Assembly: GCA_903834785.1 (NCBI GenBank)
Contig: CAILKP010000061.1
Span: 124,001 to 188,000, forward strand
Direction: 5' to 3'
Length of the DNA stretch: 64,000 bases
DNA from: an uncultured bacterium
GTDB lineage: Bacteria > Planctomycetota > Phycisphaerae > Phycisphaerales > UBA1924
Part shown: positions 18,212 through 27,812 of the stretch, piece after piece
Layout: each line of letters begins with the position of its first letter
Position numbering within the stretch: the first letter of the stretch is position 1
Notes under the pieces: generated by a model
What the model saw: the letters and a program-made list of their open reading frames with translations, nothing else
Told to the model about the DNA's origin: nothing
Databases searched by the model: none
Program-made: the position numbers and the translations under genes

Positions 18212-18973
18212 TTATCTGGCCGGCTTCGGGCTGGGCCCGGTCGCCGGAGCCGCCGGGGGTGCCCCCAGGGGGGTCTGACGAACGAAGTCGTACCCGCCTT
18301 TGGTGGCCCCCCACACCTGCTTGCCCGCGGCATCAAAGCCCCGGTCCCACGTCAGCAGCCCCTGCGGCGAGATGATGGCCTCACTGACGGCGTAGGCCGC
18401 CCCTTGCAGGTCGCTGGCGCAACCGGTGCCGCTCGTCCCGCCGGTAAACGGGGTCGGGCCAGGGGCCTTGGAGCTGATCTCGAGTTTGGCCCGCGTCAAC
18501 GTGATAGAGCACCCCTCCCGCAAGGTCAGATCCTTCTCGGCAACACCGGCCAGAAGGGCAGGATTCGAGGCCCCCCCGACAAAGTTCAGCCGCGGTTCGG
18601 GCAGGGTGAAGACGTCCGACCGGATGGAGCGATCCTCAAGTACCGAGAGCTTGTAGACCCGCTGGCGGTACGGCTTGGCCGGCTGCTGGGCAACCGCCTG
18701 CTCGACGTAGAGCCAGCGGACTTTGGCGGTGCCCCGCTCCGGCCAGATCGGGGCCATGTGCAGCACGATGTCGCGGAACTCCGGATCGGCCTTGGCCTGC
18801 GCAGCGGAGGAGAAGGTGCCGGTCATCCAGGAGGTGAGTTCATCAAGCTCAGCCCTCGCGGCGACCGCGGCGGCATCACTCGTGGACTGGCTGCCAGCGC
18901 ACCCTGCCAGCATGGGCAGGCACACAAGCGGACCGGCGGCAAGGACGCTGAGCAGCAGGATGCGGGGGTTCAT
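18212..18973 (-). CDS. CpcT/CpeT-like lipoprotein
   Basis: The 253-residue protein has a lipoprotein signal ending MLAGC. Residues ~40-230 match the layout of the CpcT/CpeT family: ELDELTSWMTGTFSSAAQA at the start, WLYVEQAV followed by PYRQRVYKL, then a GCSITLTR segment and WDRGFDAAGKQVWGATKGGYDF near the end. In cyanobacteria these attach bilins to phycobiliproteins. Homologues occur in bacteria without phycobilisomes, where the role is unknown. The lipid anchor would place this one in the cell envelope, so bilin ligation on a phycobiliprotein is unlikely. Confidence 0.8.
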   Translation of the reverse strand: MNPRILLLSVLAAGPLVCLPMLAGCAGSQSTSDAAAVAARAELDELTSWMTGTFSSAAQAKADPEFRDIVLHMAPIWPERGTAKVRWLYVEQAVAQQPAKPYRQRVYKLSVLEDRSIRSDVFTLPEPRLNFVGGASNPALLAGVAEKDLTLREGCSITLTRAKLEISSKAPGPTPFTGGTSGTGCASDLQGAAYAVSEAIISPQGLLTWDRGFDAAGKQVWGATKGGYDFVRQTPLGAPPAAPATGPSPKPAR

Positions 18974-19047
18974 GTCCGGAGCGTACCCATGCCGCCCAGC
19001 GGCGGGGAGTCTGGTGTTGACCACAGCACAAAGCAGGATCCTGCCGA

Positions 19048-20379
19048 TCAGCAACCGGCGGCGAATGCATTGATGAATGCGATGAAGTCGGTGCCATCGA
19101 TGGTGCCGTCGGGCCCACCACCAGGCCGGCCAGCGTTGGTGCCGCCGGCAATGTCCGCCGTGGGATCAACGGTCACTGAGCCGATGGCAAACGAGTTGAT
19201 GAACGCGATGAAGTCCGTCCCGTCGACCGACCCGTCCTGGCCACCGGCGGGCAGACCGATGTCCGTACCACCAGCCAGGTCGGCCAGGCAGACTGCGGGG
19301 ATCGGCGGGATCACCAGCGCAAAGCCGCGGGACGAGCCGTTGGCATGAACTCGGCCGACGATCACGGTGCCGTCGAAGGACACATCTTCCGGGTCGATGT
19401 CGGTCAGCCCGCTTGTGCTCAGTCCGAGTTGGGTCATCAGCGACTCGATGGAGCTGACAGTTCCATCGCGCCAGATGAAGTTTGACGGGCTGCCGGAGCT
19501 CACACGATTTCCGATGATGGTGCGTCCATCGCCCGAGACAATCCGCGCTCGCCAGCCCAGGCCCGCACTCCCCGGGATGAGCTGCTCGGCTCCCGAACTG
19601 GTCCACCGCACGGGAACGCTATCGAGCGAACCGCCCACATCGGCACTGGCCTCACCGACGATCACCGAGCCATCAAAGGAGATGCTGTTGGCCTGATTCA
19701 GGCCGGTGCTGGCGTTCGGAAGCAGCGGCAGGAGCGTGAGCACGCCGGTCGCGGCGTTGAAGGAGAACGCCCGGCTGTCCAGATTCGCCACATAACCGAT
19801 GACGACATTGCCATCGCCCGAGAGGCAGCGAGTCACCTGCAGCCCCGAGTTGGCGTTCGGATAGCCAGCGGGAATCGGCACCGCCTGGGTGCCCGTGGCG
19901 GCTGACCATCGCCACATAGTCTGCGTGCCGCCGGTGCGATCCGACCAGCCGGCGAACACATCACCGCTGGCTGAGACGCCCTCGGTGTAGGCAAACGTGG
20001 CTCCCGGGAGCGTCGGAATCGCCAGCCGGCTTGCACCCTGTACGCGGTACGGGACCGGGTTGAAGGATCCATTGAGTACGTTGAGGCCCAGAACACTGGC
20101 CGAGGTGCTGGCCGCAACGGCCTGCGTGTAGGGGCGTCCTGCAACCGCGGGGGAGAGCGCACGGCGGGTGCCCGCGCCATTGGCAGTCGACCAGGTGGCG
20201 GCATCGAGGTTGCTGGCCCCGCTGGAACCGAGCACCGTGGTGCCGTCGGGCGAGACCGAACGGATCGTGACCGTCGTGTCCGTTCCGATCGGACTCAGAA
20301 CCCGGAACGCGGACTGAGCAAAGGTCGACGTGGCACACAGCAGCAGTATGGCGGCGGCGGGGAGACTGGAACGCTTCAT
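19048..20379 (-). CDS. Secreted dockerin-type (terminal GC) protein with HAF-like repeats
   Basis: The 443-residue protein has a signal peptide (MKRSSLPAAAILLLCATSTFA). The ATG at 20379 has a GAGGTG site 7 nt upstream and is preferred over the in-frame GTG at 20388. The body repeats SxDGxxVxG strands (GVSASGDVFAGWSD, SFDGSVIVGEASA, SGDGRTIIGNRV), like extracellular HAF repeat proteins. The C-terminus has two DGS/T-V/I-DGTDFIAFIN dockerin-like calcium motifs and ends AFAAGC. The terminal Gly-Cys form is typical of Phycisphaerae surface proteins and probably mediates anchoring. Confidence 0.85.
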   Translation of the reverse strand: MKRSSLPAAAILLLCATSTFAQSAFRVLSPIGTDTTVTIRSVSPDGTTVLGSSGASNLDAATWSTANGAGTRRALSPAVAGRPYTQAVAASTSASVLGLNVLNGSFNPVPYRVQGASRLAIPTLPGATFAYTEGVSASGDVFAGWSDRTGGTQTMWRWSAATGTQAVPIPAGYPNANSGLQVTRCLSGDGNVVIGYVANLDSRAFSFNAATGVLTLLPLLPNASTGLNQANSISFDGSVIVGEASADVGGSLDSVPVRWTSSGAEQLIPGSAGLGWRARIVSGDGRTIIGNRVSSGSPSNFIWRDGTVSSIESLMTQLGLSTSGLTDIDPEDVSFDGTVIVGRVHANGSSRGFALVIPPIPAVCLADLAGGTDIGLPAGGQDGSVDGTDFIAFINSFAIGSVTVDPTADIAGGTNAGRPGGGPDGTIDGTDFIAFINAFAAGC

Positions 20380-20571
20380 CTTGTTCACCTCGTGGGGGCG
20401 GCGGAGTTACCGCTCTAGAAGCGCAAGCCGGCCGCGAACCACGCCAAACTACGCAAAAGGGTGCTGAGCCCACGGCAAGTCCGAGAAACAGCCGCAGCCC
20501 GATCAGGGCTGAGTTACTGATGTCCCCGCGAGTCGGGGATGTTCTCGGCATAGCCAAAGCACCGACCGCGG

Positions 20572-22140
20572 TCAGAACATCTTGAGCTGAGGGCTCAGCC
20601 GCTCTTCGGCACTGGGATGCTCAACATCAATCCGGTAATCGCCGCTGAAGCAGGCGGTGCAATAACTCGGAGCCGGACGCTGCATGCAGCTGAGCATGCC
20701 CTCCATGGACAGGAAGCTCAGTGAGTCAACACCCAGGAAGCTCCGGATCTGCTCGATGGTCTTGCCCGAAGCAATGAGCTGGTCGCGGGTGGCGAAGTCC
20801 ACACCGAAGAAGCATGGGTGGCGGATCGGCGGGCAGCTGATGCGGAGGTGAATCTCCTTGGCGCCGGCCTGGCGAATCTGCTCGATCTTCGCTTTCGTGG
20901 TCGTGCCGCGGACGATTGAGTCATCCACGATGATCAGCCGCTTGCCGCGGACGATGTCGCCGACCACGTTCAGCTTGAGGCGGACCGCTGAGAGGCGGGC
21001 CTTCTGCGTGGGCTTGATGAACGTGCGACCCACGTACCGGTTGGGCACGATGCCCTCGCGATACGAGATGCCCGACTGGCGGGCGTAGCCGATGGCCGCC
21101 GAGCGGCCGCTGTCGGGCATGGCCACGACATAGTCGGCCTCAACGGGCGACTCCTTGGCCAGTTGCACGCCGAACTCTTCGCGTGTGACCTGCACATTCT
21201 GGCCGAACACGTTGCTGGCCGGTGAGGCGAAGTACACGTGCTCGAAGACGCAATGGGCCGGGCGGGGAGCAGGATCGGCAAAGCGGCGGCTCGATACACC
21301 CTCATCCGAAAGCGTGACAATCTCGCCGGGCTCGATCTCGCGGTCAACGGTCGCGCCGACGACATCCAGCGCAACCGTCTCACTGGCCACGACCGGCCGT
21401 CCATCGGGCATGGTGCCCAGCACCAGCGGCCGCCAGCCCCACGGATCGCGGGCAGCCTCGATGCGGTCGGGGAACAGGAACAGCAGGGAGAAGGCACCCT
21501 GCAGGTGCCGCAGCGTCTCGGCCACGGGGTCCACAGCACTCTGCTGCTCAGGGCTGGCCAGCAGATGGATGACGACCTCGGTGTCGCTCGTCGTATGGAA
21601 GAGGTGACCGCGGCCCTCGAACATGTTGCGAAGTGCATCGGCATTGGTCAGGTTACCGTTGTGCGCAATGGCCACCTGCCCGCCGATGTACCGCTCCAGC
21701 AGGGGCTGGGCGTTGCACGCGGCCGAACCGCCGGCTGTCGAGTACCGGGTGTGGCCGATGGCCCCGCCGATCTTGGGGTTGGCCTCCTGCGGCGTCGAGG
21801 GCGAGCCCCGAAGCTCCGCCGCGGCATTGAGTTCATCGAGCGTCCGCTGCTTGAAGACTTCTGGTACAAGCCCCTGACCGGTAAAGCCGGTGATGATCCG
21901 GCCGCTGGTCACCGCGATGCCCGCAGCTTCCTGGCCGCGGTGTTGCTGGGCGAACAGACCGAGATACGCCAGCGTGGCGGGCTGCTCGGAACCCCAGACG
22001 CCGAACACGCCGCACTTTTCTTTCTTTTCACTGGCCGCAACCAAGGCGCCCTGCCCCGTCTCCGGCCAGCCCATGGCCGCACCGGTTGAGGGGAGTTGGG
22101 GCAGGGGCAGACGGATGGGTTCGCGGTGGCTCGGCTGCAT
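20572..22140 (-). CDS. purF: Amidophosphoribosyltransferase
   Basis: The enzyme makes 5-phosphoribosylamine from PRPP and glutamine, the first step of purine synthesis. The 522 residues include a leader that would be removed to expose the catalytic C43 (KCGVFGVWG). GHTRYSTAG and AHNGNLTN form the glutaminase site, and VDDSIVRGTTT near residue 400 is the PRPP loop. Cysteines in HCVFEHVYF, HPCFFGVDF and YCTACFSGDY match the Bacillus-type enzyme with a 4Fe-4S cluster. The leader is long (42 residues from the first ATG, 20 from Met23). Confidence 0.96.
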   Translation of the reverse strand: MQPSHREPIRLPLPQLPSTGAAMGWPETGQGALVAASEKKEKCGVFGVWGSEQPATLAYLGLFAQQHRGQEAAGIAVTSGRIITGFTGQGLVPEVFKQRTLDELNAAAELRGSPSTPQEANPKIGGAIGHTRYSTAGGSAACNAQPLLERYIGGQVAIAHNGNLTNADALRNMFEGRGHLFHTTSDTEVVIHLLASPEQQSAVDPVAETLRHLQGAFSLLFLFPDRIEAARDPWGWRPLVLGTMPDGRPVVASETVALDVVGATVDREIEPGEIVTLSDEGVSSRRFADPAPRPAHCVFEHVYFASPASNVFGQNVQVTREEFGVQLAKESPVEADYVVAMPDSGRSAAIGYARQSGISYREGIVPNRYVGRTFIKPTQKARLSAVRLKLNVVGDIVRGKRLIIVDDSIVRGTTTKAKIEQIRQAGAKEIHLRISCPPIRHPCFFGVDFATRDQLIASGKTIEQIRSFLGVDSLSFLSMEGMLSCMQRPAPSYCTACFSGDYRIDVEHPSAEERLSPQLKMF

Positions 22141-22151
22141 CGGGCGGCAGT

Positions 22152-22472
22152 TTAGCGGGTGGGCGGCGCGGGGGCCGCGGGGGAGCCGGCGGGGGCGGCA
22201 CCGGGGGCGGGTGTTGTGGAAACTCCGGGAGGATTCCCCGCCGATTCAAGCGTCTCGATCTGCTTCATCTGCTGGCGGCGGAGAAAAAACAGCCCGACCA
22301 GAATCAACCCGATCCCGACACCGATTCCGTAAATGCGCAGGCGTTCACGCAGCGGCATCCCCGAACCGGGGGCGGGAGGCAGTTGAGGTTCAAGGGCTCG
22401 GGTCTGGGGGGGGCGTTCGGCCATCATCTCAAGGATAGAACCGTCTGAAGGCTTCCTCGCATCGATGCTCAC
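22152..22472 (-). CDS. Single-TM protein of unknown function
   Basis: The 106-residue protein has a GTG start. One membrane segment lies at about 47-63 (IYGIGVGIGLILVGLFFL) followed by basic residues, and an Ala-Pro-Gly tail follows. It lies 11 nt upstream of purF on the same strand, so it is likely cotranscribed. No family recognised. Confidence 0.55.
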   Translation of the reverse strand: MSIDARKPSDGSILEMMAERPPQTRALEPQLPPAPGSGMPLRERLRIYGIGVGIGLILVGLFFLRRQQMKQIETLESAGNPPGVSTTPAPGAAPAGSPAAPAPPTR

Positions 22473-22537
22473 CGGCGAACGGACCGGAACGGCACCTCAC
22501 AAACGGGGCTACCAGTTGTTGCCGGCCAACGCCTGAC

Positions 22538-23053
22538 TCACAGAAGCTTGAGGGCAACCAGGCCCCACATCAGCCCGCCGGCATACACACCCACGATCAG
22601 GTCGTCCATGAGCACGCCCCAGCCGCCGCGGAGCTTCTGGATGCCGTGTGCGGGCCATGGCTTGGCGATGTCCAGAATCCGAAACAGCAGGAATGCCGCC
22701 AGCACAGCCAGCAGGCCGTGCTTGCCGAAGGCCGCCGGGGGGCAGCAAAGCAGCGTCAGGGCCATGCCGGCGGTTTCATCCGCCACGACCTGACCGGGAT
22801 CCTTCTTGTAGAAAACATGCTCGGCCAGGTCACCGTCGCGCAGGCAGGCCAGCGAGAACAAGACAGTCATCAGCGCCAGCGGGACGTACCAGCCGAGCAT
22901 GCCCAAATCGGTACCATCAGCCGGTGAGTGGCCAAGCCAGACCATGATGGCCGCGAACACCGCCGGGGGCAGGCTGCCCCACGTGCCCGAGGCGGGGCGG
23001 CAATAGCCAAGGCCGAAGGTCGTGATCAGCAGCAGGCGGGAGCGCGGGGGCAT
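22538..23053 (-). CDS. pgpA: Phosphatidylglycerophosphatase A
   Basis: The 171-residue membrane enzyme removes the phosphate from phosphatidylglycerophosphate to give phosphatidylglycerol. The family motifs are present: GLGYCRPASGTWGSL near the start, KDPGQVVADETAG, FRILDIAKPWP and GGWGVLMDDLIVGVYAG. Several hydrophobic helices fit an inner-membrane location. It lies between the alkaline phosphatase and purF units. Confidence 0.95.
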   Translation of the reverse strand: MPPRSRLLLITTFGLGYCRPASGTWGSLPPAVFAAIMVWLGHSPADGTDLGMLGWYVPLALMTVLFSLACLRDGDLAEHVFYKKDPGQVVADETAGMALTLLCCPPAAFGKHGLLAVLAAFLLFRILDIAKPWPAHGIQKLRGGWGVLMDDLIVGVYAGGLMWGLVALKLL

Positions 23054-23170
23054 AGATGCGAACGTAGGGGCGGCAAAGTCGCCGGCCCCAGATGCCTCCC
23101 ACTTTGTCAGCCGGTGGCGTGCCGCCTCAAGCTGCTCAAAGCCGCAGGGCCCGCCGCCGGATCACCAGAT

Positions 23171-24604
23171 TCAGCTCAGCGCGGGCGCCAGCCCCAGCAA
23201 GCTGGTGAACCAGTCGTGCAGTTCAGTGTTGTCGATCAGGCCCGGCAGCCCGTCGCTGCCTGCGCCAACAGCAAGCAGGTCGACCGCATCGGCGGAGTGA
23301 TTGATCGAGATGAACCCCACACCGAACTGATTGGCGGCCAGCGACCCCAGAACGCCGTAAGCAGTGGAACGGGCGGTAAAGGGGTCCACGGCGATCGCGT
23401 CGTAGACGTTCTGCAGCAGGCGCGGCGCATCATCACCCAGCGGGATGCCCAGGTGCTGCTCGGCGAGCTTTGCGAGCTCGAGGCCGCGGACTTCCTTCTG
23501 GGTGGTCTTCGCGACGCTGGCGAGGATCCACTCCAGGCTGTGCGTGGCGGCGGCCGTGCGCTCCATGCCGAGTCGGCCGGCAGGGCCGTACAGCGTCAGC
23601 CCCGGGTTGGCGGTAGCGTGGTCAGCGACCGTCACCAGCAGCGTGCCGGGGTTCTGGTCGGTGTAGGCGACAAGGGCCTCCAGCGTCGCGTCGTACTCGA
23701 GCATCTCGCCCAGCAGGGCCGGTGCATCGTTGTTGTGCGCAGCATGATCTATACGGCCGGCCTCAACCTGCAGGAAGAAGGGCGAACCACCCGCACTGAG
23801 CCGCCGTGCCGCGAGCACCGCCGCCTCGGCAAGGTTGAACTGCTCGCGCGCCGGACCACGCCGGTCCACGACGAACGGAATCTGCTCGCTGGACATGAGG
23901 CCAAGGATCCGCGGGGCGGGGTTCTCGATGGCAGCGCGAAGCCCGTCCATGCTGCGAGCAACCAGCAGGCCCATCGCCTTGCCAGCGGCCTGGGCTGCTT
24001 CCAGTGCCGGGTCGACATGCTTGGCACCGCCGCCGATCGCCAGATCAATGCCCCGCTCAATAAGCTGCTCGCCGATGGCCTTCTCGTCGTTGCGTTCCGG
24101 GGCATTGCAGTAAAAGCCCGCGGGCGTCGCGTGGGTGATCGTGGTCGTCGTGACGCAGCCGACCTTGTATCCCGCAGCTTTGGCACGCATCAGGATCGGC
24201 CGCGGTTGCCTGCCGTCGGGCGTGATGCACAAGTGCTTGATCTTGTGCTTGATGCCGGTGGACCAGGCGGACGAGGCGGCCGCCGAGTCCGTAACCAGCG
24301 ACTCATGGGCGTAAGTGGTGTGGGTGGCGTGACGCGTACCGGCCCGCGCACGGAGGCGGTTCCAGAACGAGGGCTTGCCGGTCGTCAGCCGGCTGTGCAT
24401 GTCCAGCAGCGACAGCGAACCGGTTGACATGCCGTCGGGCACCAGCATGATCACATTGCGAACCTTGCCTGCGGGGCGAGCCGCCGCGGCAACCGGCTTG
24501 GGTGCTGCTGCCGTGGCCAGACCTGAGCCGGCCAGCGTGGCCAGACCGACCAAAGAGGCCTTGAGGATGCCGCGGCGGGATGCAGGAGGAAGTTCAGTGG
24601 TCAT
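23171..24604 (-). CDS. Tat-exported alkaline phosphatase
   Basis: The 477-residue protein hydrolyses phosphate monoesters outside the cytoplasm. The N-terminus has a twin-arginine signal (SRRGILKASLVG, R10-R11). The catalytic serine is S107 in VTDSAAASSAW, with metal ligands in VPDGMS (D57), EAGRIDHAAHNND and VTVADHAT, as in the PhoA fold. Its stop is followed by pgpA. The outer-membrane barrel gene ends 30 nt upstream on the same strand, which suggests one operon for phosphate acquisition (inference). No Pho box could be scored by eye. Confidence 0.92.
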   Translation of the reverse strand: MTTELPPASRRGILKASLVGLATLAGSGLATAAAPKPVAAAARPAGKVRNVIMLVPDGMSTGSLSLLDMHSRLTTGKPSFWNRLRARAGTRHATHTTYAHESLVTDSAAASSAWSTGIKHKIKHLCITPDGRQPRPILMRAKAAGYKVGCVTTTTITHATPAGFYCNAPERNDEKAIGEQLIERGIDLAIGGGAKHVDPALEAAQAAGKAMGLLVARSMDGLRAAIENPAPRILGLMSSEQIPFVVDRRGPAREQFNLAEAAVLAARRLSAGGSPFFLQVEAGRIDHAAHNNDAPALLGEMLEYDATLEALVAYTDQNPGTLLVTVADHATANPGLTLYGPAGRLGMERTAAATHSLEWILASVAKTTQKEVRGLELAKLAEQHLGIPLGDDAPRLLQNVYDAIAVDPFTARSTAYGVLGSLAANQFGVGFISINHSADAVDLLAVGAGSDGLPGLIDNTELHDWFTSLLGLAPALS

Positions 24605-24634
24605 GGCTGCTCAGCACGGACAAGTGAAAGTGGA

Positions 24635-25654
24635 TTAGAACTTGAACTCCACCCGGGCGCCGATGTACGGCATGGGATCGGCATCGAACGTGCCGATCTC
24701 ATCGCCGCTCGCGTTGTCCAGACGGATGCTGCGATACACCGATGCACCACCGACGACAGAAGCGGTGAGATTGGGCATCGGCTTCCACGCCAGAGTGACG
24801 TCGAGGCTGACTTCGCGATCACGAACCGCACCATCGCGAAATGGGGAGCCATCATCAAGCTTGAACGCCCGGCGGTCGTACTCGCCACCGATGGAAAGCG
24901 TCAGCGATTCCGACAGCGTCGCGACAACCTCGGCACCGAGGCGGCGTGAGCGGACGGTGACGGTGTCGCTGACCCTCCAATCAAAGGACGCGAAGGGAAT
25001 GATCAGCACCGAGTCGTTGATTCGGCTGGTCGCACCGATGCCAAAGCCTGCGGTGAACGTGGGGCTGAACTTGTAGGTGGCGATCGCCACACCGCCGCCC
25101 TCAAAGCCGCTGGAGAAGGCGTTCTGCGGCTCGCCGCCCCAGCGGAAGCGACCGGCGAAGATGCCCGTCCACTTGTCATCGAACTTCACAACCACTCCAG
25201 GATCGATGCCGAACTCGTTGAGATCATTAAACGGCCGCGAACGCGACGTGCCGAACACGGGGGAGGAGCCGAAGCTGAAGTAGTAGTGCGTCGCCTCAGT
25301 GTTCAGCGTGAGCGTGACCGTGTCGCTGAGGCGGTATCCCAGACGGATCTCGCCGCCGACCTCGGAGATGCCAACCGAGCCGTTGCCGTCCTTCTCATCG
25401 GACCGGGCAGCGACCTGGCCAAAGGCGGCGGTCGTCACCGCCAGCGGCGAACGGGGTGCCTCCGCCGTCGAGCGGGCCGAGGGAGCCGCCGCGGAGGCGG
25501 GGGCGGGCTGCAGCATCAGCGAGGTCGCCAGGGCTGTAACCGTTCCGGACTGCTGGAACGAGTCGTTGGCTGTTTCCAGAGCAACAGCCATCGCGCACGG
25601 GGCGACGACGAGGGAGGCAGAGGCGGCGGTGATCAGCAAGCGAGCGGTGAGCAT
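24635..25654 (-). CDS. Outer-membrane beta-barrel protein
   Basis: From the ATG at 25654 the protein has 339 residues with a signal peptide (MLTARLLITAASASLVVAPCAMA). Residues ~90-339 alternate hydrophobic and polar residues in strands (LSDTVTLTLNTEATHYYFS, SPTFTAGFGIGATSRI), and the last strand ends ARVEFKF with a C-terminal Phe, the outer-membrane insertion signature. It resembles DUF6268-type barrels, a tentative call. It precedes the alkaline phosphatase by 30 nt on the same strand. Confidence 0.75.
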   Translation of the reverse strand: MLTARLLITAASASLVVAPCAMAVALETANDSFQQSGTVTALATSLMLQPAPASAAAPSARSTAEAPRSPLAVTTAAFGQVAARSDEKDGNGSVGISEVGGEIRLGYRLSDTVTLTLNTEATHYYFSFGSSPVFGTSRSRPFNDLNEFGIDPGVVVKFDDKWTGIFAGRFRWGGEPQNAFSSGFEGGGVAIATYKFSPTFTAGFGIGATSRINDSVLIIPFASFDWRVSDTVTVRSRRLGAEVVATLSESLTLSIGGEYDRRAFKLDDGSPFRDGAVRDREVSLDVTLAWKPMPNLTASVVGGASVYRSIRLDNASGDEIGTFDADPMPYIGARVEFKF

Positions 25655-25988
25655 GTCTGTCCTTTGCGAGGCGGTGAATACAAGGCGGGGAGGGACGGGA
25701 TGCAAGTGCCGAAGTGTTGTGGTTGTGTGAACGCCGGACCGGCTGTTTTCCACAAAGACGCCGGACGAGGATCGTTGGTTCGGCAACGGTTGGCTGGCAG
25801 ATGCCCGCAGGGCCGGGGCAATCGCCAAAATTGCGGGATTGTCGCCGGGTGGTGGGCAGGCCTACAAGGGAGTGCGTCAGGCCGCACCGGAGGTCCAAAC
25901 GTGGGATCTACGGCCTGCCGCCGGGCTCGGTTGCCGCAACCTCGTCCCGGGCAGCTTCCATTCCATCCCACTTCCTGAGCAGCACCCC
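25655..25988. other. Divergent promoter region between the barrel gene and pgk
   Basis: These 334 nt separate the minus-strand barrel gene from plus-strand pgk. They must hold both promoters. A weak candidate for pgk is TTGTCG (25839-25844), 18 nt, TACAAG (25863-25868). No gene or strong hairpin seen. Confidence 0.4.
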
Positions 25989-27194
25989 ATGGCCAAGCAA
26001 TCCATCACCAAAGTCAACGTCTCCGGCAAGCGGGTCCTCATCCGCGTGGATTTCAACGTCCCCATCGAGAACGGACACATCAGCGATGATCGCCGCATCC
26101 GTGAGGCCCTGCCCACCATCAAGTCGGTGATCGACCGGGGCGGTTCCGTCCTGCTCATGAGCCACCTGGGCCGTCCCGAGGGCAAGGGCTACCAGGCCGA
26201 GTTCAGCCTCAAGCCCGTCGCCGCGAAGCTGGGCGAACTGCTGGTCAAGCCGGTGATTTTCCCGAGCACAGACTGCACCGACGAGGCCGCCGCGGCGGCC
26301 TGTGCCGCCGCCAAGCCGGGCGATGTCGTGCTGCTGGAAAACGTGCGCTTCGCCAAGGGCGAGAAGAAGGGCGAGGCCACCTACGCCGCCCGGATGGCCA
26401 GCTACGGCGACATCTACTGCAACGACGCCTTCGGCACCGCCCACCGCGAGGATGGCAGCATGTTCGCCGTGCCCAAAGCTATGGCCGGCAAGCCGCGCGT
26501 CGCGGGCCTGCTGCTGCTTAAGGAGCTTGAGTACCTCGGCGACCGGCTGGCCCACCCGGCCAAGCCCTTCACCGTGATCCTGGGCGGGGCCAAAGTCTCC
26601 GACAAGATCCAGCTCGTCGAGAACCTCCTTCCCAAGGCCAACAACATCATCGTCGGCGGGGCCATGGCCTACACCTTCCTGGCCGCCAAGGGCGTGAAGG
26701 TCGGCAAGAGCCGCGTTGAGGAAAGCCACCTCGAGCACGCCAAGAGCATGCTCGACAAGGCCGCCGCGGCAGGCTGCACCATCCACCTGCCCAGCGACCA
26801 CGTCTGCGCCAGCGAGTTCAGCGAGTCCGGCGGCACCGTTAAGGTCTGCGCGGGCTCAATCGATGAAGGCCTGATGGGCCTGGACATCGGCCCGGCCACG
26901 CTGGCAGCCTTTACCAAGGTCATCACCGGGTCCAAGACGGTCGTCTGGAACGGGCCGATGGGCGTGTTTGAGTGGGCCAAGTTCGCCGCAGGCACCAAGG
27001 GCGTGGCCGATGCACTGGTGGTGGCCACCGCCGCCGGCGCGGTGACCATCGTTGGTGGTGGCGACTCCGCCGCGGCGGCAGAGCAGTTCGGCATCGCCAA
27101 GAAGCTGAGCCACGTTTCGACTGGCGGCGGCGCATCGCTGGAGATGCTGGCGGGCATCCCGTTCACGACGGTTGCACTGCTGGACAACGAGTGA
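25989..27194 (+). CDS. pgk: Phosphoglycerate kinase
   Basis: The 401-residue glycolytic enzyme moves phosphate between 1,3-bisphosphoglycerate and ADP. The ATG at 25989 gives a normal N-terminus. RVLIRVDFNVPI is the substrate loop, LLMSHLGRPEG and GGAKVSDKIQLVENLL are family motifs, and WNGPMGVFE with GGGDSAAA near the end bind the nucleotide. No other glycolytic gene is adjacent. Confidence 0.98.
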   Translation: MAKQSITKVNVSGKRVLIRVDFNVPIENGHISDDRRIREALPTIKSVIDRGGSVLLMSHLGRPEGKGYQAEFSLKPVAAKLGELLVKPVIFPSTDCTDEAAAAACAAAKPGDVVLLENVRFAKGEKKGEATYAARMASYGDIYCNDAFGTAHREDGSMFAVPKAMAGKPRVAGLLLLKELEYLGDRLAHPAKPFTVILGGAKVSDKIQLVENLLPKANNIIVGGAMAYTFLAAKGVKVGKSRVEESHLEHAKSMLDKAAAAGCTIHLPSDHVCASEFSESGGTVKVCAGSIDEGLMGLDIGPATLAAFTKVITGSKTVVWNGPMGVFEWAKFAAGTKGVADALVVATAAGAVTIVGGGDSAAAAEQFGIAKKLSHVSTGGGASLEMLAGIPFTTVALLDNE

Positions 27195-27398
27195 TCCTTC
27201 CAGAGCACCTGCAAAGCGTTTATTATTGGACCTTATGCAAGAAAAGAGTTTGCCGCCGGGGCGACTTTGATCGCCGTGGCGACAATACTTCTCCCCCTCC
27301 ACGGCGACCCGGGAACACAAAGCCGGGATTGACGAAGTACGGGCAGCCGCCCGAGTCACTCCCCCCCGCGAGCGATGGACAGTTTCAGGAGCATGGCG

Positions 27399-27746
27399 AT
27401 GGCAGCCAGCGACAAGTTTGCGATTATTCAGGAAGGCGGCGGTCAGCGCCGCGTGACCGAGGGAATGGTGATTGATGCGGATCTGATCAACGGCGGCGAG
27501 ACGGCTCCCGGCACCGTGATCACGTTCGACAAGGTCCTGCTCATCGGCAGCGTTGACGGTAAGACGGCGGCCAAGCTCGGCCTCCCGTTCGTTGCGGGCG
27601 CCAAGGTCACCGGCGAGGTCGTCGAGAGCCTGGTCAAGGGCGAGAAGATCCACATCTTCAAGTTCCGCCGCCGCAAGGGCTACCGCCGCAAGACCGGCCA
27701 CCGTCAGAAGTACACTTCGATCAAGATCACCGGCATCGTCGGCTGA
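27399..27746 (+). CDS. rplU: 50S ribosomal protein L21
   Basis: The 115-residue protein begins at the second nearby ATG, because AGGAG lies 7 nt upstream of 27399 and only 1 nt upstream of the ATG at 27393. KFAIIQEGGGQRRVTEG and the C-terminal KFRRRKGYRRKTGHRQKYT are typical L21 sequence. The usual partner rpmA (L27) does not follow: a terminator and a convergent transporter gene come next. Confidence 0.95.
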   Translation: MAASDKFAIIQEGGGQRRVTEGMVIDADLINGGETAPGTVITFDKVLLIGSVDGKTAAKLGLPFVAGAKVTGEVVESLVKGEKIHIFKFRRRKGYRRKTGHRQKYTSIKITGIVG

Positions 27747-27812
27747 GACTGATCGAAAGGGGGCGAGACGGGAGGCAGAGAGAGGCGCGAGCCCCTCTGG
27801 ATTGCAGAGAGT

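Noticed and set aside
20523-20539. TCCCCG/CGGGGA hairpin near the purF stop as a terminator
   Set aside because: Short stem without a T tract on either strand, and it lies 33 nt beyond the purF stop; not convincing.
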